Origin: Bradyrhizobium sediminis
Lineage (GTDB): Bacteria; Pseudomonadota; Alphaproteobacteria; Rhizobiales; Xanthobacteraceae
Reading direction: 5' to 3'
Length of the DNA stretch: 64,000 bases
Assembly: GCF_018736105.1 (NCBI RefSeq)
Contig: NZ_CP076135.1
Span: forward strand, 3,842,001 to 3,906,000
A model generated the notes under the pieces. That model made no database searches. It was not told the DNA's origin and worked only from the letters and a program-made list of their open reading frames with translations. A program made the translations under genes and the position numbers. Every line of letters begins with the position of its first letter. Positions within the stretch are counted from its first letter, which is position 1. Of this stretch, positions 47,605 to 57,016 are shown one piece after another.

Positions 47605-49065
47605 CTACGAATACTGCATCACGCCGTCATCGACCTTGCCGTAGCGCAGCGTGACGATGTCGAGCGCGTAGTTCTGATAGAGCCGCCACGGCCGCTTCGA
47701 GCCTTGTTTGGGCATCTTCGCGATCGAGCGCTGCACGTAGCCGGAGGAGAAATCCAGCGACGGCAGTTCGGTGATGCTGGGATCGACATTGTGCGGCATG
47801 CACTGCTTGTAGCCGTGCCGGTCCATGTAGTTGATCAGGCGGCAGACATATTCGCAGGTCAGGTCGCATTTCAGCGTCCACGACGCATTGGTGTAGCCGA
47901 ACGACGACGCCAGATTGGGCACGTCGGAATACATCATGCCCTTGTAGTTCAGCGTTTTCGAGAAATCGACCGCGCGGCCGTCGACGCTGACTTCCATACC
48001 GCCGAGCACCTGCAGCACGAGGCCGGTGGCGGTGACAATGATGTCGGCTTCGAGTTCGCTGCCGTCCTTCAGCTTGATGCCGCTCCTGGTGAAGCCGTCG
48101 ATCTCCCTGGTGACGACGGAAGCACGCTGTTCCTTGATCGCGTTGAACAGGTCGCCGTCCGGCACCAGGCAGAGCCGCTGGTCCCAGGGATTGTAGCGCG
48201 GTGTGAAATGGGTGGCGATGTCGTAATTCGGACCGAGCGCCATCTTGACGCCGCCGAGGATCAGTTGCTTGACCCGATCGGGCTTGCGCCGCGAGAGCTG
48301 GAAGAAATACATCCCCCAAAGCACATTGCGCCAGCGGATCAGGTGATAGGCGAGCTTCGAGGGCAGGTTGCGCCGCAATTTGTTGGCGACCGGGTCCTGC
48401 GCCGGACGCGACACCACGTAGGTCGGCGAACGCTGCAGCATGGTGACGTGACCGGCTTTCTTGGCCATCTCCGGCACCAGCGTCACCGCGGTCGCGCCCG
48501 AGCCGATCACCACCACGCGCTTGCCGGCGTAGTCGAGATCTTCGGGCCATTTCTGCGGATGCACGATGCGGCCGGCGAAATTCTCGCGGCCTGAAAATTC
48601 CGGCGTGTAGCCTTCCTCGTATTTGTAGTAGCCGGAGCACATGAACAGGAAATTGCAGGTGAAGCGCACGATTTCAGTGGTGCCCTCGCCCGATATGCGT
48701 TCGGCTTCCACCGTCCAGCGCGCTTCCGGCGTCGACCACGACGCCCGCCTGACCCGATGATGGTAGCGGACCTTCCTGTCGATGCCGCTCTCGGCCGCGG
48801 TCTCGCGGACATAGTTCAGGATTTGCGGCCCGTCGGCGATCGCCTTGGCCTCGGTCCATGGCTTGAACGAATAGCCTAGCGTGAACATGTCGCTGTCGGA
48901 GCGGATGCCGGGATAGCGGAACAGGTCCCAGGTCCCGCCGATACAGTCGCGGCCCTCGAGAATGACAAAGCTCTTGCCCGGACACTTCTGCTGCAGGTGA
49001 TAGCCCGCGCCGATGCCGGAAAGCCCGGCGCCGACGATCAGCACGTCGAAATGTTCTGCTGGCAT
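47605..49065 (-). CDS. Flavin-binding monooxygenase, Baeyer-Villiger type
   Basis: The 486-residue protein starts at ATG 49065 (AGGGAA upstream). It has the FAD motif GAGLSGIGAGYHL, the segment GGTWDLFRYPGIRSDSDM, the type I BVMO fingerprint FAGRIVHPQKWP (F-x-G-x3-H-x3-W-P), and the NADPH motif VIGSGATAVTL. It should insert oxygen into ketones or act on related substrates; the native substrate is unknown. No neighbouring degradation genes are present. Confidence 0.88.
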   Translation of the reverse strand: MPAEHFDVLIVGAGLSGIGAGYHLQQKCPGKSFVILEGRDCIGGTWDLFRYPGIRSDSDMFTLGYSFKPWTEAKAIADGPQILNYVRETAAESGIDRKVRYHHRVRRASWSTPEARWTVEAERISGEGTTEIVRFTCNFLFMCSGYYKYEEGYTPEFSGRENFAGRIVHPQKWPEDLDYAGKRVVVIGSGATAVTLVPEMAKKAGHVTMLQRSPTYVVSRPAQDPVANKLRRNLPSKLAYHLIRWRNVLWGMYFFQLSRRKPDRVKQLILGGVKMALGPNYDIATHFTPRYNPWDQRLCLVPDGDLFNAIKEQRASVVTREIDGFTRSGIKLKDGSELEADIIVTATGLVLQVLGGMEVSVDGRAVDFSKTLNYKGMMYSDVPNLASSFGYTNASWTLKCDLTCEYVCRLINYMDRHGYKQCMPHNVDPSITELPSLDFSSGYVQRSIAKMPKQGSKRPWRLYQNYALDIVTLRYGKVDDGVMQYS

Positions 49066-49160
49066 GGTCGTTTCCCTGACAATCTTCCGGCAATTCGGCT
49101 TGCCGTATGGTTGCAATCACTTAACCAGCAAGCCGGGCGAAAATGCAACCGACAAACGAA

Positions 49161-49182
49161 GGCCCCGGATCGCTCCGGGGCC
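49161..49182 (-). terminator. Terminator-like hairpin after ahcY
   Basis: GGCCCCGGA (49161-49169) pairs with TCCGGGGCC (49174-49182) across TCGC. On the minus strand it is followed by TTCGTTTGTC, a moderate T-rich run, suitable for ending the ahcY transcript. Confidence 0.65.
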
Positions 49183-49222
49183 CCTGATATTTGGCGTCGC
49201 GCGCCCCGGAATGACGCTCAAA

Positions 49223-50653
49223 TCAATATCGGTAATGATCCGCCTTGAACGGGCCCTGCGGCTTGACGCCGATATACTCGGCCTGGTCGGGGCGCAGCTC
49301 GGTCAGCTTGACGCCGATCTTGGCCAGGTGCAGCCGCGCCACCTTCTCGTCCAGCGACTTCGGCAGCACGTAGACCTTCTTCTGGTACTTGCCGTCCTTG
49401 TTGTTGGCGAACAGCTCGATCTGCGCCAGCGTCTGGTTGGTGAAGGACGCCGACATCACGAACGACGGATGCCCCATGGCGTTGCCGAGATTCACCAGGC
49501 GGCCTTCGGACAGCAGGATGATGCGGTGCTTGTCGGGGAATTCGATCTCGTCGACCTGCGGCTTGACGTTGGTCCATTTCAGGTTGCGCAGACCTGCGAT
49601 CTGGATCTCGTTGTCGAAGTGGCCGATGTTGCAGACGATGGCGCGGTCCTTCATCGCGCGCATATGCTCGATGGTGATGATGTCCTTGTTGCCGGTCGCG
49701 GTGACGAAGATGTCGGCGCGGGGTGCGGCATCTTCCATGGTGACGACTTCATAGCCTTCCATCGCCGCCTGCAGCGCGCAGATCGGGTCGACTTCGGAGA
49801 CCATGACGCGGCAGCCGGCCTGGCGCAGCGAGGCGGCCGAACCCTTGCCGACGTCGCCGAAGCCCGCGACCATCGCGACCTTGCCCGACATCATCACATC
49901 GGTGCCGCGGCGGATGCCGTCGACCAGCGATTCACGGCAGCCGTAGAGATTGTCGAACTTCGACTTGGTGACGCTGTCGTTGACGTTGATCGCCGGGAAA
50001 AGGAGCTTGCCTTCCTTCTCCATGTTGTAGAGCCGGTGCACGCCGGTGGTGGTCTCTTCCGAGACGCCCTTGATGTTCTTGGCGATCTCCGCGAACCATC
50101 CCTTCGGCTTTTCCTTCAACAGCTTCTTGATCAACGCGAAGAACACTTCCTCTTCTTCCGAACCCGGCTTGTCGAGGAACTTCACGTCGCCGTTCTCGGC
50201 GCGCAGGCCGTGATGCACCAGCATGGTGGCGTCGCCGCCGTCATCGAGGATCATGTTGGGGGTGCCGCCGCCGTGCCAGTCGAACAGCTTGGCGGTGTAG
50301 TCCCAATACTCGACCAGGCTCTCGCCCTTCACCGCAAACACCGGAATGCCGGCCGCCGCGATCGCGGCCGCGGCATGGTCCTGCGTCGAATAGATATTGC
50401 AGGAGACCCAGCGGATGTCGGCGCCCAGGGCGGCCAACGTCTCGATCAGGACCGCGGTCTGGATCGTCATGTGCAGCGAGCCCGCGATGCGCGCGCCCTT
50501 CAGGGGCTGCTTCGGGCCGTATTCCTCGCGCGTCGCCATCAGGCCGGGCATCTCGGTCTCGGCCAGCGAGATTTCCTTGCGGCCGAATTCGGCGAGCGAG
50601 ATGTCCTTGACGATGTAGTCGGTAAAGGCGGGCTTCTTGGCGGCGGCGGTCAT
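49223..50653 (-). CDS. ahcY: Adenosylhomocysteinase
   Basis: The 476-residue enzyme has the N-terminal [18 protein letters not shown], the catalytic region with HDNTxx-type [11 protein letters not shown], and the NAD-binding [13 protein letters not shown]. It cleaves S-adenosylhomocysteine to homocysteine and adenosine, relieving product inhibition of methyltransferases. It lies 77 bases after metK; a terminator-like hairpin lies in that gap. The C-terminal [19 protein letters not shown] is the family's conserved end. Confidence 0.95.
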   Translation of the reverse strand: MTAAAKKPAFTDYIVKDISLAEFGRKEISLAETEMPGLMATREEYGPKQPLKGARIAGSLHMTIQTAVLIETLAALGADIRWVSCNIYSTQDHAAAAIAAAGIPVFAVKGESLVEYWDYTAKLFDWHGGGTPNMILDDGGDATMLVHHGLRAENGDVKFLDKPGSEEEEVFFALIKKLLKEKPKGWFAEIAKNIKGVSEETTTGVHRLYNMEKEGKLLFPAINVNDSVTKSKFDNLYGCRESLVDGIRRGTDVMMSGKVAMVAGFGDVGKGSAASLRQAGCRVMVSEVDPICALQAAMEGYEVVTMEDAAPRADIFVTATGNKDIITIEHMRAMKDRAIVCNIGHFDNEIQIAGLRNLKWTNVKPQVDEIEFPDKHRIILLSEGRLVNLGNAMGHPSFVMSASFTNQTLAQIELFANNKDGKYQKKVYVLPKSLDEKVARLHLAKIGVKLTELRPDQAEYIGVKPQGPFKADHYRY

Positions 50654-50667
50654 ATGATGGATCCCTT

Positions 50668-50711
50668 AAAAAAGCATATTCCGAAAAGCATTCGTGCTTT
50701 CCGGAATACGC
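50668..50711 (-). terminator. Hairpin with T-run between metK and ahcY
   Basis: On the minus strand GCGTATTCCGGAAAGCAC (50711 down) pairs with ATGCTTTTCGGAATATGC and is followed directly by TTTTTT (50673-50668), 15 bases before the ahcY ATG. It has the form of an intrinsic terminator or attenuator inside the metK-ahcY pair. The ahcY Shine-Dalgarno (AAGGGA) begins just after it. Confidence 0.75.
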
Positions 50712-50730
50712 AAGACAATTACGGAGAAAG

Positions 50731-51993
50731 TCAGACCGCGCCCTTCAGCGCGTCGGCAAGATCGGTCTTTTCCCAGGAAAACCCGCCATCCTTTTCCGGC
50801 GAGCGGCCGAAATGACCATAGGCCGCGGTGCGGCGGTAGATCGGACGGTTGAGCTTCAGCGTGCGACGGATGTTGGTCGGCGTCAGACGGAACAGCTCCG
50901 GCAGGATCTTCTCGAGCTTCTTCTCATCGACCTTGCCGGTACCGTGGGTATCGACCAGGAGCGACATCGGATCGGCGACGCCGATCGCGTAGGCCACCTG
51001 GATGGTGCAGCGGTCGGCGAGGCCGGCGGCAACCACGTTCTTGGCGAGGTAGCGCGCGGCGTAGGCGGCGGAACGGTCGACCTTGGTCGGGTCCTTGCCC
51101 GAGAAGGCGCCGCCGCCGTGCGGGGCGTAACCGCCATAGGTGTCGACGATGATCTTGCGGCCGGTCAGGCCGCAGTCGCCGTCGGGACCGCCGACCACGA
51201 AATTGCCGGTCGGGTTGACCAGGAAGTCGGACGACTTCGCCGGCATCCAGCCCTTCGGCAGCGCCGACTCCACCGCGGTCGAGATCATCTCCTTGATCAG
51301 GCCCGGCGAATATTTCTTGTTGTTGCGGCTTCGCTCATTGTGCTGGGTCGAGACCACGACCTTGGTGCAGCCGACCGGTTTGCCGTTGACGTATTTCACC
51401 GTGACCTGGCTCTTGGCGTCGGGCTGCAGGTCGGCGAGCTGGCCGTTGCGCCGCTTCTCCGACAGCACCTTCAGGATCTTGTGCGCGAAGTAGATCGGCG
51501 CGGGCATGTAGGAGCCCTTCTGGTAGACCTCGCTCTCGGTGCAGGCATATCCGAACATCATGCCCTGATCGCCGGCGCCCTCTTCTTCGCCGCTCTTCTT
51601 TTTCTTGGCGTCGACACCCATGGCGATGTCGGGCGACTGGCCGTGCAGCAGAACCTCGACATCGGCGCCATGGTACGAGAAGCCGTTCTGGTCGTATCCG
51701 ATGTCCTTGACGACATCGCGCGCGATCTGCGTGATCAGCTCGCGGTCGACCACCGACTGGCCGTGGATGGTACGGAACAGCTGGCCGCGGCCTTCGCCGG
51801 CGATCACGATCTTGTTGGTGGTGCACAGCGTCTCGCAGCCGAGCCGGGTATTGACGAGACTGTCATCGGCAATACCGAGCTTGACGTCCTTCTCGATGAA
51901 GGCGTCGAGGATCGCATCGGAGATTTGATCCGAGACCTTGTCCGGATGACCTTCGGAAACCGACTCGGAGGTGAACAGATAAGACGCGCGCAT
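50731..51993 (-). CDS. metK: S-adenosylmethionine synthetase
   Basis: The 420-residue enzyme starts at ATG 51993 ([20 protein letters not shown]; the TTG one codon before is unlikely). It has the ATP-binding [16 protein letters not shown], the methionine-loop region and the [16 protein letters not shown] segment. It is slightly longer than E. coli MetK because of an insertion around residues 130-140 ([17 protein letters not shown]). It makes S-adenosylmethionine. No SAM-type riboswitch is recognised in the 59 bases upstream; a CCGCC/GGCGG hairpin is the only structure. Confidence 0.95.
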   Translation of the reverse strand: MRASYLFTSESVSEGHPDKVSDQISDAILDAFIEKDVKLGIADDSLVNTRLGCETLCTTNKIVIAGEGRGQLFRTIHGQSVVDRELITQIARDVVKDIGYDQNGFSYHGADVEVLLHGQSPDIAMGVDAKKKKSGEEEGAGDQGMMFGYACTESEVYQKGSYMPAPIYFAHKILKVLSEKRRNGQLADLQPDAKSQVTVKYVNGKPVGCTKVVVSTQHNERSRNNKKYSPGLIKEMISTAVESALPKGWMPAKSSDFLVNPTGNFVVGGPDGDCGLTGRKIIVDTYGGYAPHGGGAFSGKDPTKVDRSAAYAARYLAKNVVAAGLADRCTIQVAYAIGVADPMSLLVDTHGTGKVDEKKLEKILPELFRLTPTNIRRTLKLNRPIYRRTAAYGHFGRSPEKDGGFSWEKTDLADALKGAV

Positions 51994-52052
51994 CAAGAGA
52001 ACCCCTTGTTTCCGCCAGACCTCGGCGGTCGTTCGAAATGTGTCCTGAAATG

Positions 52053-53408
52053 TCAGTCGCGACGGCGCGAGATGACGTAGGATTCGTCGTAGAACCAGAG
52101 CCCGTTATGCTTGCGCAGAACTTCCCTGGTGGCATCGAGGTAACGGCCGCTTTGAGTCATTTCCGTCAACCGGTCGTCTTCGATCTGGGCGACATACACC
52201 GCCGCATTCCACGCTGCAAAGGCCGTCGAGGTTCCGATCGAGCCGGTGACCTCGTTGGGCAGCGCTTCCATATCATACCGGAAGATCGAACGGTTATCGG
52301 CGTACGCATTAAAGTTAAGATCGCGGGCCGCAGACCCCAGCTCGTATTTCACCGCGCGCAATAGCTCATGACGGCTCACCGCGAAAGGATTTTCTCCGGG
52401 CCAGACCGCCTGGATGATCTCGATCCCGGGATCCTGGCCATGGGAGTGAATTCCGATCAAACGGCCCCCGGCCCGCAGCGCCCGGGCCAGCGGTGCGATG
52501 ATCCGCTTGGCCCGGAAATTAACCGAGGATTTGGCCCGGTAGGGCTGGGAAGCGATGATAAGGTCAAAATTGGCCTCGGAACGGCCGGCGCGGGGGATGA
52601 TCGAATCAAGCAGGAACCGGTGGTCCTCCCGGTACAACACGATGGCGACCGGCCGCTCATAGACCGGCATCCCCGAGCGCGGGCTGACATTGGCCCGCCA
52701 GTTCTGCTCCAGGAACGGCCCCAGCTCGGCGATCTGGGCCTCGAATTCGCCCGAGGAAGCCCCCCGGAGCGCCACCTCGTGCCAGATCATCCCGGCGGCG
52801 GCCGCGGGCGAGGCCGGGGTCAGCCAGGGCGCCTCGGCGTAATACATGTTTGTCAGCACAAAAACGGTCGCCGGGTGCTCGAACAGCCGGTCCGGCACCT
52901 TGTCGAGGGTCAGCCGGACATCCTCGAGGCTGAGCTCCTTACCGGCGATATAGAACGGCATATGGGGGAAGCGGCCGTGCATCGACCGCATCACCCGCGC
53001 CAGCACCGTGCCGTCGCCGACACCGGCATCGAACACCCTTAGCGCCGGCGGCCGGGGGTGGATGCTGGAAAGTTCCAGCCCCACCCGGTCCGCGATCACC
53101 CGCTTCTCGCTGCAGGTATGGACGAACAGCAGGTATTTCTGCCGGTTCTCGAAAAACCGGAAATTGCCTCTGGGATCGCGCTTCTCGGGCGGGACCTCGA
53201 GCCCGCGCGGCGGCGGCACCCCGCCGGGCATGGCGGCTGCGATATAGGCATGGATCCGGTCGAGGGTGTCGATGGTGATACGCTTGCCCTCGCGCAAGCG
53301 GTGCACCAGCTTGCCGTCATTGACGGCGCGGCGGCCGAAGGTCGATTCCGCCATGTCGGCCTGCCGGCAGAACTCGGAAATCTGGCTGAGAATCTGGTCG
53401 TTCTTCAT
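52053..53408 (-). CDS. HTH-methyltransferase-like fusion protein upstream of metK
   Basis: The 451-residue protein starts at ATG 53408. Residues 1-55 look like a small helix-turn-helix domain ([21 protein letters not shown] then a recognition helix-like segment). Residues ~120-451 have a Rossmann methyltransferase shape ([18 protein letters not shown], later [14 protein letters not shown] and [15 protein letters not shown]). I do not know its substrate. The stop is 60 bases before metK, so it probably heads the metK-ahcY transcript, an attractive link between SAM supply and a SAM user. No full-length family name is assigned with confidence. Confidence 0.75.
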   Translation of the reverse strand: MKNDQILSQISEFCRQADMAESTFGRRAVNDGKLVHRLREGKRITIDTLDRIHAYIAAAMPGGVPPPRGLEVPPEKRDPRGNFRFFENRQKYLLFVHTCSEKRVIADRVGLELSSIHPRPPALRVFDAGVGDGTVLARVMRSMHGRFPHMPFYIAGKELSLEDVRLTLDKVPDRLFEHPATVFVLTNMYYAEAPWLTPASPAAAAGMIWHEVALRGASSGEFEAQIAELGPFLEQNWRANVSPRSGMPVYERPVAIVLYREDHRFLLDSIIPRAGRSEANFDLIIASQPYRAKSSVNFRAKRIIAPLARALRAGGRLIGIHSHGQDPGIEIIQAVWPGENPFAVSRHELLRAVKYELGSAARDLNFNAYADNRSIFRYDMEALPNEVTGSIGTSTAFAAWNAAVYVAQIEDDRLTEMTQSGRYLDATREVLRKHNGLWFYDESYVISRRRD

Positions 53409-53555
53409 CGGGCTGGATTTGGGCCGGACAGGTGGGCAGCGGCGGATTGCGGGTGCTTGCTACCACCTTCTGCCCACCGATGGAATGAGCGCCTTGAACC
53501 CCCGGACCATCCCCGGCAACAAACCGGCGCAAGCTGTTCGATGCCCGGGGATTTC

Positions 53556-55271
53556 ATGCGCCATTTGATTCCGATGCTCGCCTTGGCCGCAATGATGCCG
53601 TGGTCGGCGCCCGCCCTCGCGCAAGCGCGCTCGCAGCTCGGGCCGCTCTGCACCACCGCTACCACGCCTGCCGACCAGCAGATCGACGCCTGCAACAAGA
53701 TCGTCGCGCTGAAGGTGTTCTCCGGCGAGAAACTGGCGACGATCTATTTCTGGCGCGCGGTGGGCTGGAACAAGAAGGGCAATTATAGCCAGGTGATCGC
53801 CGATGCCACCGAGGCGCTGCGCCTGAAGCCCGATATCGCGCTCTATAACCTGCGCGGCTCGGCCTATTACGACAAGGGCGAGTACGACATCGCGATTGCC
53901 GATTTCAGCGACGCGCTGCGGATCGGCCCACCCGGCGGCATCATCTATCACAACCGCGGCAACGCCTTTCGCGCCAAGGGCGATTACGCGAAAGCCATCG
54001 CCGATTACGATTCGGCGATCAATCTCGGCCCGAAGGATGCGTACACCTACCAGAACCGCGGCTCCGCCAAACAGGCGCTCGGCGACCTCGACGGTGCACT
54101 CGCCGACATCAACGAGGCGATCCGGATCAACCCGACGCTACCCTCCCCGCTCAACAACCGCACCGTGATCTGGCGCGCCAAAGGCGACTTCGACCGCGCC
54201 ATCGCCGACGGCACCGAGGCGATTCGGCTCGCCAAGGCCAGGGCGCCGGTCAACATCATGACGCCGCCGGGCAGCGTGCTGATATCGGCCTATGTCCAGC
54301 GCGGCCTCGCCTATGAGGCGAAGGGCGACTATGAGCACGCCCGGGAAGACTTCAAGGCAACGCTGGAAGGCGTCGCCGTCGATGCCGCAAGCAAGGCCAA
54401 TCAGGCCACCGCAAAGGTCCGCCTCTCGCTGCTGTCGGACCCGGTCGCACCACCTTTGCCTACGCCGCGCGCAGCACCGGGGACACCCTCCGCATCCGAG
54501 CCGAAGGCGGCGTCGGCGCCGCCGCCAGCCGCGGCCGGAGCTGGTTTCGCCGGCCGGCGCGTCGCGCTGGTGATCGGCAACGGCGCCTATGCCAACGTCA
54601 AGGCACTGCCCAATCCGCCCAGCGATGCGCGTTCGGTTGCAAAGAGCCTGCGCGAAATCGGCTTCACCGTCTCCGAAGGCGTCGATCTCGACCGCGCGGC
54701 GATGCAGAAGACGACCCGCGATTTCCTGCGCGAGGCGGCGCGCGCGCAGGTCGCCATCGTTTATTACGCCGGCCACGGCGTCCAGATCGACGGCCGCAAT
54801 TACCTGGTTCCGGTCGATGTCAGGCTGCAGGCCGGCGCCAGCATGACGGACGCCATGATCGACATGGATACGATTCTCGCCGGCCTCGACGACCAGGTCC
54901 GCACCAACATCCTGATCCTGGACGCCTGCCGCAACAATCCGCTTGAGCCGCAGGTTGCCTCTGCGGGAGCCAACCGCGCCATCGAAGCCGGATCGGGACT
55001 GGCGGCGCCGGCTGCGCTCGGTGCCGGCGCGACGCTGGGCGCGGGAACGCTGATCGCGTTTGCGACCGCCCCGGGCCAGGTCGCGCTCGACGGCGAAGGC
55101 GCCAACAGCCCGTTCTCGGCGGCGCTGTCGCGCCACATCGGCACATCAGGGCTCGAGGTGCAGCAGATGCTGACGCGTGTCCGCGCCGAAGTCGTCGCCG
55201 CGACCAAAGCCAAACAGGTGCCGTGGTCGAATTCCTCCCTGCTCGGCGAGGTCTATCTGGCGGAGAAGTAG
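53556..55271 (+). CDS. Exported TPR protein with C-terminal caspase (C14) domain
   Basis: The 571-residue protein starts at ATG 53556 (GGGGA upstream; ATG 53541 lacks a site). A signal peptide (to about ALA-QA, residue 23) is followed by five or so TPR repeats (about 50-290; KGNYSQVIADATEALRLKP, KGDYAKAIADYDSAINLGP), a Pro/Ala linker (about 295-325), and a caspase-fold domain. The catalytic His is in YYAGHG (H407) and the Cys in LDACRNNP (C458). The pair is intact, so it should be a periplasmic protease or peptide-binding protein. It is monocistronic, near the methyltransferase-GT2 gene. Confidence 0.87.
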   Translation: MRHLIPMLALAAMMPWSAPALAQARSQLGPLCTTATTPADQQIDACNKIVALKVFSGEKLATIYFWRAVGWNKKGNYSQVIADATEALRLKPDIALYNLRGSAYYDKGEYDIAIADFSDALRIGPPGGIIYHNRGNAFRAKGDYAKAIADYDSAINLGPKDAYTYQNRGSAKQALGDLDGALADINEAIRINPTLPSPLNNRTVIWRAKGDFDRAIADGTEAIRLAKARAPVNIMTPPGSVLISAYVQRGLAYEAKGDYEHAREDFKATLEGVAVDAASKANQATAKVRLSLLSDPVAPPLPTPRAAPGTPSASEPKAASAPPPAAAGAGFAGRRVALVIGNGAYANVKALPNPPSDARSVAKSLREIGFTVSEGVDLDRAAMQKTTRDFLREAARAQVAIVYYAGHGVQIDGRNYLVPVDVRLQAGASMTDAMIDMDTILAGLDDQVRTNILILDACRNNPLEPQVASAGANRAIEAGSGLAAPAALGAGATLGAGTLIAFATAPGQVALDGEGANSPFSAALSRHIGTSGLEVQQMLTRVRAEVVAATKAKQVPWSNSSLLGEVYLAEK

Positions 55272-55466
55272 CGAGGGTTGGCCGGCGGCGCGGTTCCGGC
55301 CAGATTTTGGGCCCCGCGGGACCAATTCCGGTACAGTTTGCAGCCAGTTCAGTCTAAAACGCGGGACATCGATTGAAAGCGGCCGCGTTTTTTGCGAAAC
55401 GCGGCGGCCTGTCCGATCGCCTTCCCTGATCAAGAGCCCCAAACTTTGACTCCATCCGAGGCCGTC

Positions 55467-56936
55467 ATGAATCCCGCACGATCCGTCCCCACGGCTTCAG
55501 TCGAGCTTTCCAGCCAGCGCAAGCGCGACCTGCTCGACCATTTCGAGACCAACAGCGAGGAACTGGATCGCTGGCGCGAATTCAACGCCGCTTATCACGA
55601 CGACGACCGCAAGTTCATGCGGTTCCTGATTCCGCCGGGAAAGCGGGTGCTGGAACTCGGCTGCAGCCGGGGAGATTTGCTGGCCGCGCTCGAGCCGTCC
55701 TATGGCGTCGGCATCGATTTCAGCGCCAAGGCCATCGAGAAGGCGCGCGCGCTGCATCCGGGCTTGAATTTCGTCCACGGCGACTTCGAAGATCCGGCGA
55801 CGCTGGCCGCCATCGAAGGCCCGTTCGAATACATCGTGATGGCCGATACCATCGGCCTGTTCGAGGACATCGACGGCACGTTACGGCTCGTGCAGAATTT
55901 GTGCTCGCCTTCGACGCGCATCATCATCGCCTATTACTCCCATTTGTGGGAGCCGGTCCTGAAACTCGCCGAGGCGATGGGCCTGCGCAGCAAGCAGCCC
56001 AAGATCAACTACATCGCCACCGCCGACTTCAGGAACCTGATGGACCTCGCCGATTTCGAGGTGATCAGCCAGGAGCAGCGGCAATTGCTGCCGCGGCGCT
56101 GGCTCGGGCTCGGCCCGTTCATCAACCGCTTCATCGCGCCGCTGCCGGGCATCCGGCAGTTGTGCCTGCGAACCTACCTGGTCGGGCGCCCGGTGCGGCC
56201 GTTTCCGGACCGGAAATTCTCCGCCAGCATTCTCATTCCCTGCCGCAACGAGAAGGGTAACATCGAAAACGCGATCCGGCGCATGCCGAAATTCGGCTCC
56301 GCCCAGGAAATCCTCTTCGTCGAGGGAAACTCCAGCGACGGCACGTTCGAGGAGTGCGAGCGCGTGCGCGACGCCTACAAGGACAGCTGGGACATCAAGG
56401 TGCTGAAGCAGGACGGCAAGGGCAAGGGCGACGCCGTTCGCAAGGGTTTTGCCGCCGCGACCGGCGACGTGCTGATGATCCTCGACGCCGACCTGACGAT
56501 GCCGCCGGAAGCGCTGCCGAAATACCATGCGGTGATCGAGAGCGGCAAAGCCGAATTCGTCAACGGCACCCGGCTGGTCTACCCGATGGAAAACGAAGCG
56601 ATGCGCCCGCTGAACTTCATCGCCAACCGCTGCTTTGCCTATCTGTTCAGCTATCTCGTCAATACCCGCCTGACCGACACGCTGTGCGGAACCAAGGTGC
56701 TGCTGCGCAAGGACTACGAGGTGCTGGCGCGGGAGCGCGGCTATTTCGGCAACTTCGATCCGTTCGGCGATTTCGACTTGATTTTCGGCGCCGCCAAGCA
56801 GAACCTGAAGATTGTCGAGACGCCCATCCACTACAAGGCGCGCACCTTCGGCGAAACCCAGATCTCGCGCTTTCGCGACGGCTGGCTGCTCCTGAAGATG
56901 GTCTGGTTCGCCTATCGCAAGCTCAAGGCGGTTTGA
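55467..56936 (+). CDS. Fusion of class I methyltransferase and GT2 glycosyltransferase
   Basis: The 489-residue protein starts at ATG 55467 with GAGG six bases upstream. The N-terminal methyltransferase (about 1-220) has RVLELGCSRGDLLAAL and FEYIVMADTIGLFEDI. The C-terminal GT2 domain (about 245-489) has SILIPCRNEKGNIENAI, DADLTMPPEALP (DxD) and GKGDAVRKGF, like dolichol-phosphate-mannose synthase-type enzymes. Both modules appear complete. The fusion suggests that one chain transfers and methylates a sugar or lipid-linked sugar. The preceding 195 bases have a long imperfect hairpin (about 55382-55410) and no gene. Confidence 0.85.
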   Translation: MNPARSVPTASVELSSQRKRDLLDHFETNSEELDRWREFNAAYHDDDRKFMRFLIPPGKRVLELGCSRGDLLAALEPSYGVGIDFSAKAIEKARALHPGLNFVHGDFEDPATLAAIEGPFEYIVMADTIGLFEDIDGTLRLVQNLCSPSTRIIIAYYSHLWEPVLKLAEAMGLRSKQPKINYIATADFRNLMDLADFEVISQEQRQLLPRRWLGLGPFINRFIAPLPGIRQLCLRTYLVGRPVRPFPDRKFSASILIPCRNEKGNIENAIRRMPKFGSAQEILFVEGNSSDGTFEECERVRDAYKDSWDIKVLKQDGKGKGDAVRKGFAAATGDVLMILDADLTMPPEALPKYHAVIESGKAEFVNGTRLVYPMENEAMRPLNFIANRCFAYLFSYLVNTRLTDTLCGTKVLLRKDYEVLARERGYFGNFDPFGDFDLIFGAAKQNLKIVETPIHYKARTFGETQISRFRDGWLLLKMVWFAYRKLKAV

Positions 56937-57016
56937 CTGCGGCCGGTTCGGGCATGCAGGCTCCGCGGCATGCCCGGTTCATGGCCGGTTTCTGGCCGGG
57001 CCGGACGAGCGCGAAG

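Noticed and set aside
51994..52052. SAM or SAH riboswitch upstream of metK
   Set aside because: The 59-base gap shows only a 5-bp CCGCC/GGCGG hairpin, and I see none of the conserved cores of SAM-II, SAM-V, SAH or SAM/SAH riboswitches. A covariance-model search (Rfam) would be decisive.
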